A stretch of DNA of 64,000 nucleotides from Pseudomonadota bacterium (GTDB taxonomy: Bacteria > Pseudomonadota > Gammaproteobacteria > Xanthomonadales > SZUA-38), in contig JBCCCR010000001.1 of NCBI GenBank assembly GCA_039033415.1, forward strand, positions 62,001 through 126,000. Direction: 5' to 3'. The notes under the pieces are model-generated. The model searched no databases. It was given only the letters and a program-made list of their open reading frames with translations, and had not been told where the DNA came from. The translations under genes and the position numbers were made by a program. Positions 24,910 to 33,132 of this stretch are shown here, piece by piece; within the stretch, counting starts at the first letter, position 1; each line of letters starts with the position of its first letter.

Positions 24910-25914
24910 GTGAGCAAACCCAACGAATCTGAAACGAATTTTGACCGGCGCCACTTCCTGGGCGCGGGCATGATCGCCGGCGGCGCGCTGCTCGGTGGTT
25001 CGGCCCTCGGCCTGAAGCCGGCGTCGGCGGCACCGTCGATCGGCGGCCCCAAGTTTGACGAGCGGCTCGGCCCAAAGTATCGCGATCCCGAGTGGAATCG
25101 CGATGCCTATGCCCGCCTTGCCGGTCACATGGACTTTAAATCCCAGAAGCACGGCTGGTACAGCGGTGTGGTCCACGGCGTGGTCGACGGTGAGGCGATC
25201 CGTCCGCTGATGGGTTTTGAAGGCTACTCCGCCGCCCGGCTGATCGACAACGGCGACGGCACCTACCAGAAGCTGCTGCGGGAGACCGTCTTTTACACGG
25301 ACCTGGCAACGGGCGATGTCCTGGAGGAATACACCAACCCATACACGGACGAGACGGTGAAGGTTGTTCCCGTAGCCAACGACCCGTTCAATCACCTGAT
25401 CCGGACAGTCTTTTTCCAGCCGCCGGACTACGGCGGCCTCAACAAGGAAAAGCGGCCGGACATCCCGTTCATCCTGCCCTGGAAGCTCACTGAATCCAAC
25501 ACGGTGACGCTGGCATCAGATATCCATCTGTTCTACCCGTCAGCGCTACAGCCCGACAAGTGGCCTCGCGAGTCGTCCGGCAAGATGAACCGGGTTTCGG
25601 AGATGTTCCGGTACGTGATTCGTCGGGAGGACCTGGAAGACGAGAGCGTCCAGTCGGTCAATTACTCTGGCAGCTGGGGACGTATCACCCCCTGGCTTCC
25701 CTGGATGCTGATGGGCCAAACGCCGGGCCACATTTACTACCAGGGCACCATGGGTGGCTTCAGCAGCCACGACATGGTCTCACCGAAGGTGATGGCCTAC
25801 GGTAAGAAGCACTTTCCGAAGTACTTCAACGCCCCCGACAAGTGGGAAGACCCAAGCCTGTCCAGCCTGGAAAACTACGCCCGGGAGCAAACGCCCGCGC
25901 CGGTGAAAGGCTAG
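24910..25914 (+). CDS. Tat-exported DUF1838 family protein
   Basis: The GTG at 24910 is chosen because AGGAG sits nine bases upstream; this gives 334 residues. The N-terminus carries a twin-arginine signal (NFDRRHFLGAGMIAGGALLG, cleavage near ASA), so the protein is exported folded. The remainder, for example GHMDFKSQKHGWYSGVVHGVVDG, FYTDLATGDVLEEYTNPYT and TPWLPWMLMGQTPGHIYYQG, matches DUF1838, a family of unknown function often found near TonB receptors in catabolic regions. It is divergent from the second methyltransferase unit and upstream of an aldehyde dehydrogenase. Confidence 0.82.
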   Translation: MSKPNESETNFDRRHFLGAGMIAGGALLGGSALGLKPASAAPSIGGPKFDERLGPKYRDPEWNRDAYARLAGHMDFKSQKHGWYSGVVHGVVDGEAIRPLMGFEGYSAARLIDNGDGTYQKLLRETVFYTDLATGDVLEEYTNPYTDETVKVVPVANDPFNHLIRTVFFQPPDYGGLNKEKRPDIPFILPWKLTESNTVTLASDIHLFYPSALQPDKWPRESSGKMNRVSEMFRYVIRREDLEDESVQSVNYSGSWGRITPWLPWMLMGQTPGHIYYQGTMGGFSSHDMVSPKVMAYGKKHFPKYFNAPDKWEDPSLSSLENYAREQTPAPVKG

Positions 25915-25950
25915 TATTCGGTTTACTTCGCGCTAACGCGCTTATCGTCA

Positions 25951-25974
25951 CCCCGCCCGGGATGCCGGGCGGGG
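25951..25974. terminator. Strong GC hairpin after the DUF1838 gene
   Basis: CCCCGCCCGG, a GATG loop and CCGGGCGGGG form a perfect ten-base stem 36 bases after the DUF1838 stop. There is no T-run, so it is a factor-dependent terminator or mRNA-end stabiliser at best. It separates DUF1838 from the aldehyde dehydrogenase gene. Confidence 0.5.
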
Positions 25975-26039
25975 CGGCATCCCGCCAAGCACAAGCGGCG
26001 GTTCGCTGCCGCGGCGCGTAGCCCGCAACCTGCCAACCT

Positions 26040-27557
26040 ATGGATCCCATCTCCCCCGCCACCATCGAGGCGGTCCGGGCGTTTGCCGCCGGACCCCATC
26101 AGCTTTTCATTGACGGTCGATGGGTCGATCCCATCGAGGCAGGGCAACCGGCCCCGCTGATCGAAACGCTGGATCCATCGTCCGCAAAGCGACTCGGCGC
26201 AGTCCCCGCGGCTGGAGAACCCGACATTGATCGAGCCGTGGCGGCGGCGCGCCGGTGCTTTGAGGAAAACTGGTCGCAGCGCGATGCGCGAGCTCGAAGC
26301 ACCGCCTTGCGCAAGATGGCTGAGCTGGTGGATGGGCAGCGGGATTTTCTGGCCTGTCTGGAAACCATGGACATCGGTACACCGGTTGCTCTGACCGGCG
26401 GCCAGATGGTGGACAGCTGGATCGATGCACTCGAGTACTTTGCCGGAGCCCCGAGCCGGATCGCGGGCGAAACGCTGTCGGCCCCGGGAAGCTGGCGCTT
26501 CACCGGCCGCGAAAGCCAGATCTACACGCTGAAAGAGCCGCTGGGTGTCGTTGGGGCCATCCTGCCCTGGAACGCACCGGGTTCCTTTTTTATCAACAAG
26601 GTTGCGCCCGCGCTGGCCGCCGGCTGCACCATGGTTATCAAGCCGGCAGAGCAGGCGCCGCTGACGGCGCTCTATCTCGCGCAGCTTTTCGAAGAGGCAG
26701 GGCTGCCGCCCGGCGCCATCAACGTGGTCACCGGTGACGGTGCGGCGGCCGGCCAATCGCTGGCCCGACATCCAGACGTCGACAAGATTACCTTTACCGG
26801 GTCAACCGCCGTCGGTCAGAGCATCATGCGTGACGGCGCTGACAGTCTGAAACGTTTGACGCGAAAGCTGGGCGGGAAATCCGCTTTTGTGGTGATGAGC
26901 GACGCGGATATGGACAGCGCAATCCAGTTTCTGGTGATGATGGGTGTTTTCAGCGCCGGGCAGTTCTGCATGTGTCCATCCCGCGTATTCGTAGAGAAGT
27001 CCATCATCGACCGATTCAACGAGAAACTCGCCACGGCGATGGGCTCAGTCAACATCGGCAGCGCGCTGGATCACCATACCCAGATGGGGCCGCTGATCAC
27101 GCGGCAGCAGCGCTCGCGGGTGACCGCGCTCGTGGACGGGGCGCGCCAGGAGGGGGCCGAGGTGCTGCTGGGCGGTCATGAGATCGATACCGGTGGGTTT
27201 CACTATCATCCGACGCTGTTGTTCAACCCGGACACCCAGCTGGAGATCGCGCGCGAAGAGGTGTTTGGCCCGGTACTGTTGTCGGTGCCGTTTGATGAGA
27301 ACGACCTCGAGAGCCTCATCGGCCTGGCCAACGAAACCCACTACGGGCTGGCGGCCAGCGTGTGGACCAACAACCTCAAGCTGGCCAGCACGATGGTGCG
27401 ACGGTTTCAGGCCGGGATTGTCGGGATCAACTCCCACGGCTTTGTCGATCCGCGCGCCCCGTTTGGCGGCGTCAAACACTCCGGCCTCGGGCGGGAGTTT
27501 GGTGTCGAGGGCCTGGAGTCTTTCCTGGAGACCAAGACGGTTACCGCGTTTTATTAG
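26040..27557 (+). CDS. Aldehyde dehydrogenase-family protein with Glu-to-Lys at the general-base position
   Basis: A 505-residue NAD(P)-dependent aldehyde dehydrogenase fold: substrate/cofactor segment GAILPWNAPGSFFINKVAPALAAG, MVIKPAEQAPLTA, FTGSTAVGQ, catalytic GQFC (Cys310) and PFGGVKHSGLGREFG near the C-terminus. The conserved L-E-L-G-G-K motif reads RKLGGKS, with Lys276 (codon AAG at 26865-26867). Its distance to Cys310 is 34 residues, exactly that between Glu268 and Cys302 in the classical enzymes. Loss of the general base may reduce hydrolytic turnover or favour another acyl acceptor. The gene ends at the edge of a hairpin array. Confidence 0.9.
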   Translation: MDPISPATIEAVRAFAAGPHQLFIDGRWVDPIEAGQPAPLIETLDPSSAKRLGAVPAAGEPDIDRAVAAARRCFEENWSQRDARARSTALRKMAELVDGQRDFLACLETMDIGTPVALTGGQMVDSWIDALEYFAGAPSRIAGETLSAPGSWRFTGRESQIYTLKEPLGVVGAILPWNAPGSFFINKVAPALAAGCTMVIKPAEQAPLTALYLAQLFEEAGLPPGAINVVTGDGAAAGQSLARHPDVDKITFTGSTAVGQSIMRDGADSLKRLTRKLGGKSAFVVMSDADMDSAIQFLVMMGVFSAGQFCMCPSRVFVEKSIIDRFNEKLATAMGSVNIGSALDHHTQMGPLITRQQRSRVTALVDGARQEGAEVLLGGHEIDTGGFHYHPTLLFNPDTQLEIAREEVFGPVLLSVPFDENDLESLIGLANETHYGLAASVWTNNLKLASTMVRRFQAGIVGINSHGFVDPRAPFGGVKHSGLGREFGVEGLESFLETKTVTAFY

Positions 27558-27720
27558 CAGCGTGTCGAAAAACGCAGTTTTCGGCGCGCTGCAACCGGCA
27601 CAGGGATGTGCCGGCATTTTCGATGGCTTTAAGCCATTGAAAATGTGAGCCAGGTGAAAATCACATTTTTCACTTGGCGTCGTTAAAAAAGCCACGGATG
27701 GCTTTTTTAGCAGCCTGCTA
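27557..27720. repeat. Array of six consecutive inverted repeats between convergent genes
   Basis: The whole gap between the convergent aldehyde dehydrogenase and MFS stops is built of hairpins. They are: a 15-base stem 27557-27571/27578-27592 (two G-T pairs); CCGGCACA/TGTGCCGG 27595-27614; an arm pair 27615-27645 around ATGGCTTTAAGCCAT; GCCAGGTGAAAA against TTTTCACTTGGC at 27649-27678; TAAAAAAGCCA-CGGA-TGGCTTTTTTA 27684-27709, which reads as a bidirectional intrinsic terminator; and TAGCAG-C-CTGCTA 27708-27720. The outer ends (TTAGCAGCGTG and, on the other strand, CTAGCAGGCTG) are imperfect terminal inverted repeats, as in a MITE-like element. Confidence 0.7.
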
Positions 27721-28950
27721 GTCGGTTGCCGGCTCGAACTTCGGGTAGCTCCCAAGGGTCAGCAGCAGCAGCGCGCCGCTGCCAAACAGGCCGGCGCAGA
27801 TCTGCATCACCAGGTTGTAGCTGCCCTGAATATCAAACAGGTAGCCAAAGAACGCGGGCGCCAGGCCGGCGGACACGGCAAAACCGATGTAGGGAACGGT
27901 GTAGATTTTGGCGTAGTGTCGCAGGCCGAAATAGCGACCGACCAGAAAGGCGATCAGGTCGAACTCTGCACCCGCAGCAAAGCCGATCAACACAACGGCT
28001 ACGGTCACCAGCGGGACCGACAGTTCTGGCTGCAGCAAGATTATTGCCGACAGTACGGGGGCTGCCTGAACCACCGCCGCCACGCCAGGCGCCCAGAATC
28101 GATCGATGCAATAGCCGACCACCACGCGTCCGGCGATGACCGCAACGCCGATCAGTCCGACAATGCCGGCGGCCTGGCTGCGCTCCATCGACGCGTCCAT
28201 CAAGAGCGGCACAAGATTGGGAATGGAGCCGCCGATGGCTCCCGACAGCAGAAAAAACGACGCAAAAATCACCCAAAGGCGCCAGTCGCGAATCGCCTCC
28301 GCGACGGTCACGCCGGTGAGCGCGGAGCCCGCTGACTCGCCGTCAGCTTTTGCGCTGTGGCTCCCGGGTGGTTCCTTCAGCAGCAGATAGACGAGCGGAA
28401 TCGCCAGAAGAGGGATAAGCGCCAGACCCAGATAGGCGGTCCGCCAGTCGTAGCGGTCGAGGATGGCGGCCACGTAATTGGGTGCGGTAAGGGCGGCAAA
28501 GCCGGTGCCCGCAAGCGCCAGGCCCAGGGCCAGACCGCGCTGGCGATCGAACCAACCGCTGATCGCTTTGGTCCAGGTAATCGGTGTTGTGCCGGCACCG
28601 AGAAGCGAGATGACGGCGGCAGAGATGTAGTATGTGATCAGAGAACGGGTCAGATAAGCGAGGCAGAGATACCCGATGACGGTACCGATCAGTGACCCCA
28701 GGACCACCCGGCGAACGCTGTACTTGTCGGTAAGCCAACCAATGACCGGAACCGCGAGTATGCCGGTGATGCTGAACACGGTGAACATGCCCTGCACCTC
28801 AGCGCGAGTCCACTCAAATTCAGCGCCTAGCGGCTGGATAAAAAGCCCCAGCGTGTAAAACGGGATACCGGTAATACCTGCGCCAATGCCAATTCCGCAG
28901 GCCAACACGATCGTCCAGTTGCGGCGTACTTCAGACGGGGATTGAGACAC
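27718..28950 (-). CDS. MFS transporter (monocarboxylate/oxalate-formate antiporter-like)
   Basis: A 410-residue carrier with twelve hydrophobic segments. The N-terminal WTIVLACGIGIGAGITGIPFYTLGLFIQPLGAEFEWTRAEVQGMF and the loop GWLTDKYSVRRVVLG are typical of the MCT/OFA branch, which moves small carboxylates. Operator candidate D is centred 81 bases upstream of its start. The stop codon coincides with the last bases of the hairpin array. An organic-acid substrate or product of the block is the likely cargo. Confidence 0.87.
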   Translation of the reverse strand: MSQSPSEVRRNWTIVLACGIGIGAGITGIPFYTLGLFIQPLGAEFEWTRAEVQGMFTVFSITGILAVPVIGWLTDKYSVRRVVLGSLIGTVIGYLCLAYLTRSLITYYISAAVISLLGAGTTPITWTKAISGWFDRQRGLALGLALAGTGFAALTAPNYVAAILDRYDWRTAYLGLALIPLLAIPLVYLLLKEPPGSHSAKADGESAGSALTGVTVAEAIRDWRLWVIFASFFLLSGAIGGSIPNLVPLLMDASMERSQAAGIVGLIGVAVIAGRVVVGYCIDRFWAPGVAAVVQAAPVLSAIILLQPELSVPLVTVAVVLIGFAAGAEFDLIAFLVGRYFGLRHYAKIYTVPYIGFAVSAGLAPAFFGYLFDIQGSYNLVMQICAGLFGSGALLLLTLGSYPKFEPATD

Positions 28951-29023
28951 GTTGGACCCTTTCTTCTCGGCGAGCAGCGGCCAAGCTTCTTACATCACCG
29001 CCCAGATCGCCAGTCTCGAATCT

Positions 29024-29038
29024 CGATAGCAGCTGTCG
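29024..29038. promoter_or_regulatory. Operator candidate D
   Basis: CGATAGCAGCTGTCG is the closest of the four sites to the ideal palindrome, with a single mismatch. It is centred 81 bases upstream of the MFS start at 28950. The flanking GAATTTGG resembles the AAATTG flank of sites A and C. Confidence 0.6.
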
Positions 29039-29134
29039 AATTTGGGTGTCTTGCGGTGCTGGTTGCACCCTTCGGTGTCCCAGCAAGGCGTGTCATCAGC
29101 CGTCGGTGTTGAGGTCGGGCCCTGGCCCGGTCGC

Positions 29135-31324
29135 TCAGTGCAGCGGTGCGCCTTCGGGCTTGTTTCTGCCGCCGAGATTGCTCGCGATGGAGTGCATGGC
29201 GCGGGTGACAAGGCTGCTTTCGTCCATCAGCTCCAAACGCTCAGCCAGCAGATCTTCCGCGAGTTCCTGCAGCGACTTTTCCGCAGCCTTGACACCGCGC
29301 TGGTCGACGAACAGATAGTGTCCGGTGATCGGGCTGATCCAGGACAGCTTGGCGCGCATCGGCTCGTTTTCATCGCGCTTGAATAGGACCCACTGGCCGG
29401 TATTCCAGTTGCGTACGGTGTCGAAGAATTCGGTGAGTTCGCCTTCCGAGGCCGCGACCGGCGTTTCGTCCAGCACTGCCTGCTCAACGATGTTCTCGCC
29501 GCGAATGGTGAGGCCGGTTTCGTCAGCCTCGATCACAATCTTGTCGCTACCGGATTCGCGAATCATGCTCACGTAGAGCTGCTTCAGGTTGATCAGCACC
29601 TTTTGAATTTCCGCGTCCTGATAACCCACCTGCTTGAGTCCGCTGCGCAGGGCTTTGGCGAGGATGGGAATCCGGGTACGCAGACGCTTGACCGCTTTTT
29701 CGCTCTTGTCGAAGGTCACGCTCCAGATCAGCTCGTCGGCCGTTGCGACCACCCGGCGCCACTGCTCTGACTGCATGCCATGCCGCAGCACCGTCAGCAC
29801 CATCACGTGGGCCCAAGCGCGATTCAGCAGATTGCTTACCAGGTGCGGCACCGGCTTGTTGCGAACGCGACGCTGCAGCAAACGAGCAACGTTCTGCCGA
29901 GCGAACTGCAGCTGCTCTTTACCTTTGACCTGCTGACGGACTCGCTCCGCACGCTTTTCCGCCAGCGTCTGCTGCCGGGTATGAAAGGTTTTGAGCTCGT
30001 CGCGGAGCTTCTCCAGAACCTGCTGGTCATCCCAATATTCGCTGATGACCTTGTCGACCGCGGCGTTGACGGTCCCGAGCGTTTCTCCCTTGCGATCGGT
30101 CTGCGTGGTCCAGCCCATGCCGAGCTGACCCAGCACCTCAAGCAGTTCACGGGCCGGCGCCTTGGGCGCTAGAACCGCTTCGGGATTCTTTAAAGCCGCA
30201 CGGAGAAACGGCACCTGCAGCCGATGCAGCGCCTGCTGAAAGGGCGCCGGTAGCTGCCGGTCCGCTCGGACAAAATCGAACATCATGCCGACCATGTCGA
30301 CGGTGTTTTCGTCACCCGGGCCGAGGGCGCGCCCGCCTTCGTTCCGTGCGACTTCCATGAGCTGAGACTTGATGTCCTCAGCGCCCACGTCCCGGCCGGC
30401 GTCGCCGGTGGCGAGCTGGTTCTGCAGAGTGGACAGCACCTCCATCACGGTATTGGTCGGGATGGGGGGCGCAGCGGCCTGGCTGGCTGACCAGCGGGTC
30501 GGACGCTGCTGGGAAATGAGCTTGCGGACCTGTTCCATGAGCCGGCGCTCGATGGCGGCGGCAGCGTCGATCACCACGTCGGAGGTGTCGCGCTCATCCT
30601 GTTCCGGGGTATGCACCGGGGCAGGTCGGCGCTGCTTCTCTTTACGGCGCAGAGTCTTCAGATCAGGGATGACACCCGCTTCGACAAGGATCTGGTTCAG
30701 CGCGCCGTAGATCTCATCGAGATTGCGAACGACGTTCTTCTCAAACGACTTAAAGAGCGCCTGGTGAACTTCCACCTCAGACTCCAGGCCCAGTAGCGCG
30801 TCGCGAAACGCCTCACACAGGGCGCGCGGGGCCAGCGGATTCAGATCGTTTGGAATGGGGCTGGTTTCAAAGATGCTGCCGATGCGTACACCCAAACCGT
30901 AGAGCTCGCGGGTAAAACGAATGTCGGCGGTTTCGACAATTGAATCGATGGCCAGCGTGACGGTCAGATCGCGATCGTCCAGAATACGCAAATCGTCTTC
31001 GTTGAACGCCGCAAAGTTATCCTCGGTGGAAGCTTTGCGCCGATGGCTGAAGAAGTCTTTTAAGGAAGCGTCAACGCGCTCGACATAAAGATGCGCGAGC
31101 CGGCTCTTGCGCTGCTCAATCTCCCGCTTCCCTTCAAAGTATCGGCTTTGTTCCACGTCACTGCGCGCCTCAGAGGCCATCTCGAACAGCCGGTCGCAGG
31201 TGTCGGCGAAAACGCCGGGCACCTTCTGGTCCAGATATTCGAGAACAAAACGCGCGCAGTCGCGGTAAGCCGGATGGACCCCCGACAAAGCCTCGACCGC
31301 ATAGTGTCGCTTAACGCCGACCAT
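29135..31324 (-). CDS. DUF1631 family protein
   Basis: A large cytoplasmic protein of 729 residues from ATG 31324, which has GGAGG and AAGGA upstream; a GTG at 31378 would add 18 residues. The sequence is largely helical and charged: ALLGLESEVEVHQALFKSFEKNVV, LLQRRVRNKPVPHLVSNLLNRAWAHVMVL, and a C-terminal beta-rich part GQWVLFKRDENEPMRAKLSWISPITGHYLFVD. This is the DUF1631 pattern, widespread in Gammaproteobacteria and often mislabelled thymidine phosphorylase; its role is not established. It looks like a core gene that the accessory block surrounds. Confidence 0.85.
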   Translation of the reverse strand: MVGVKRHYAVEALSGVHPAYRDCARFVLEYLDQKVPGVFADTCDRLFEMASEARSDVEQSRYFEGKREIEQRKSRLAHLYVERVDASLKDFFSHRRKASTEDNFAAFNEDDLRILDDRDLTVTLAIDSIVETADIRFTRELYGLGVRIGSIFETSPIPNDLNPLAPRALCEAFRDALLGLESEVEVHQALFKSFEKNVVRNLDEIYGALNQILVEAGVIPDLKTLRRKEKQRRPAPVHTPEQDERDTSDVVIDAAAAIERRLMEQVRKLISQQRPTRWSASQAAAPPIPTNTVMEVLSTLQNQLATGDAGRDVGAEDIKSQLMEVARNEGGRALGPGDENTVDMVGMMFDFVRADRQLPAPFQQALHRLQVPFLRAALKNPEAVLAPKAPARELLEVLGQLGMGWTTQTDRKGETLGTVNAAVDKVISEYWDDQQVLEKLRDELKTFHTRQQTLAEKRAERVRQQVKGKEQLQFARQNVARLLQRRVRNKPVPHLVSNLLNRAWAHVMVLTVLRHGMQSEQWRRVVATADELIWSVTFDKSEKAVKRLRTRIPILAKALRSGLKQVGYQDAEIQKVLINLKQLYVSMIRESGSDKIVIEADETGLTIRGENIVEQAVLDETPVAASEGELTEFFDTVRNWNTGQWVLFKRDENEPMRAKLSWISPITGHYLFVDQRGVKAAEKSLQELAEDLLAERLELMDESSLVTRAMHSIASNLGGRNKPEGAPLH

Positions 31325-31378
31325 GCGTAAAAATCCTTCCTCCCAGCGGGCGGCGCCTGCAGCCCGGCTGGACGTCAC

Positions 31379-31669
31379 AACTTTCGTTACAACTTAAGGT
31401 GGGTACGTTGACTTAAACGCGCCGACACCTCTCCCAATGTGTGTGTTCTACGCCGGCGGGGAGAATTGATCTGTGACCAATTTCTCAATTCCGATGAGCG
31501 GTAGTAAATGGCCGCTCGTCGGCCGGTCCATGGCCCGCGCTGGGGGGTGTCAATCGGGTCTGCCCTCCCGATCAACTTCTGGCGTAGCAGAAGAGTGTTC
31601 GGCGAAAGGCGTCAGACCTTTAGCGGGCTGCGGTCGAATCACCGCCACACGGTGGGGCGAACCCATTGA
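31379..31669. other. Intergenic stretch without a recognisable gene
   Basis: About 290 bases lie between the DUF1631 gene and the third small partner gene. It holds only short open frames and a modest CACCG/CGGTG inverted repeat near 31640-31655. I see neither the 15-bp operator nor a T-run terminator. It probably carries the DUF1631 promoter. Confidence 0.4.
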
Positions 31670-32008
31670 TCAGTCGAGGTTTTTGTAGACCTCGTCTTCG
31701 CTGGTCGGGTTATCGGTTCGGGCCACGCTGTCCAGGGCGGCCTCGATCGACACCATCAGCCGAGCCATGAAAGCTTCGCGGGATTCGCGTCGTTCCCCGG
31801 CTGCCGCTTCGTCAGGGTGAAACGCGCTTAGCGCGTCTCGGTCGAGCTGTCCCTGTGACGCCAGCAGGCGCTCCAGCGCGTCCAAACGGTCGCGGGTGAC
31901 CGAGAGTTCACTGGCGAGCGACAGCACCAGGCCCAGCAGATGGTCGGTAGCGGGGTCGTCAAAGTAGCGGGGCCGAAGGCCTTTGGGGCTGGTGGGGAAG
32001 GAATCCAT
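31670..32008 (-). CDS. Small helical partner protein of the methyltransferase (copy 3)
   Basis: A 112-residue protein, collinear with copy 2: KGLRPRYFDDPATDHLL, the helix LVLSLASELSVTRDRLDALERLL, an acidic linker (SAFHPDEAAAGERR) and a terminal helix (REAFMARLMVSIEAALDSV). The start overlaps the methyltransferase stop (TGATG). Here the gene is last in its operon; no flavoprotein follows, unlike copies 1 and 2. Function unknown; constant pairing suggests a subunit or chaperone of the methyltransferase. Confidence 0.82.
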   Translation of the reverse strand: MDSFPTSPKGLRPRYFDDPATDHLLGLVLSLASELSVTRDRLDALERLLASQGQLDRDALSAFHPDEAAAGERRESREAFMARLMVSIEAALDSVARTDNPTSEDEVYKNLD

Positions 32009-33117
32009 CAGGCCTGCCCCAGCAGAATCGGCCAGGCCAGTGGCCGTTCGGTATAGTTTCGCTGAGCTTTGCTGAAGCCGCCGTCGTTGGCCGTCAGTTT
32101 CACGCGCTCAGGCGAAAAGCCGCCGGCAACCGCTCGCGAGGGCAGATCGATGTGCGTGATGCGCCGAGCGAAGTACTCGTTGTTGTTGTAGGTCTCCCAG
32201 GTCGACATGTACTGATCGAAAGGACCAACGCCGCGCGGAATCTCCATGTGCAGCATGTATCCACCCGGCCTCAGCAGCCGGCGGCACTCGGCCATGATGT
32301 TGTCGATGGCCGGTCTGGATGTCTCGTGCAGCATGATGTGCGAGACGATCAGGTCAAAATGCTGATCAGGAAAGCGGGTCGCCTCGGCGTTGCGCTGTCG
32401 AAAGTGCACCCGCTGCCCCTTCTCCTCAGCGCGCAGATGGCCGTAGCGTAGACAGGGTGCGGCAACGTCGATCGCAAACACCTCCGCATCCGGGAAAGAC
32501 TCTGCCCACGGCAGCGTGCTGTTGCCCACCGCACAGCCCATGTCCAGGATCCGCTGAGGCTTCAGGTCCGGGATCTCCTGTTTGGCTGCGTCGATGAGCA
32601 TGTGGCCGAGGCGATCGCTGTCGGGCCCCAGCGCGCCGCCGATATAAATAGGCAGGCTGGTTTCGTAGAGAACGCCGGCCGTGACGTCGTCGGGACACGT
32701 ATCGCTGTGATAGCCGCCCGGCTGGAGATGAATATCCACGGTGCTGTGGTAGGCCGGGATCTCAAGCTTAGGGTCAAGCTCCAGGCTGCCGCCGGCCTCG
32801 CCGGGCACGGCGCGGAAGTTTGCCACCAGCGCATCACGCTGGCGCAACGCCGGGGCCGCAATCGACTCCCACATCATCTCCTGACTGCGTCGCTGCAGGG
32901 CGCTCCAGAGCCGATAGCCCGGGTCCGGATCCATGATCGATTTCACCTCATCAATCGATTCGGGTTCTCGGCCATGGCGTTCGACGAAGGCTGGCTTCAG
33001 CTGCTGCTCGTAGATGCGAGCCGTCGCCGGCTGGATCGCTCGCGCCAGGTGTGAGCGAAAAGCGCTGACAAAATCCTGGCGAGCCTGCTCATCGTGGGTT
33101 GTTTTCGGTTGGTACAA
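32008..33117 (-). CDS. Class I SAM-dependent methyltransferase (copy 3 of 3)
   Basis: A 369-residue protein that starts with TTG at 33117 behind a good GGGAG. It shares with copy 2 the N-terminal DEQARQDFVSAFRSHL and KPAFVERHGREP blocks, the signature VDIHLQPGGY, motif I ILDMGCAVGNSTLPW, FAIDVAAP, FPDQHFDLIVSHIMLHETS and CRRLLRPGGYMLHME. It lies 15 bases after the spinster-type MFS gene and so is probably transcribed with it from the promoter region divergent to the TonB receptor. Confidence 0.92.
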   Translation of the reverse strand: MYQPKTTHDEQARQDFVSAFRSHLARAIQPATARIYEQQLKPAFVERHGREPESIDEVKSIMDPDPGYRLWSALQRRSQEMMWESIAAPALRQRDALVANFRAVPGEAGGSLELDPKLEIPAYHSTVDIHLQPGGYHSDTCPDDVTAGVLYETSLPIYIGGALGPDSDRLGHMLIDAAKQEIPDLKPQRILDMGCAVGNSTLPWAESFPDAEVFAIDVAAPCLRYGHLRAEEKGQRVHFRQRNAEATRFPDQHFDLIVSHIMLHETSRPAIDNIMAECRRLLRPGGYMLHMEIPRGVGPFDQYMSTWETYNNNEYFARRITHIDLPSRAVAGGFSPERVKLTANDGGFSKAQRNYTERPLAWPILLGQA

Positions 33118-33132
33118 GAGACGTACTCCCTT

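Noticed and set aside
27557-27720. CRISPR array or intact insertion sequence
   Set aside because: The repeats are inverted pairs of different sequence, not equal-spaced direct repeats, and there is no transposase or cas gene.
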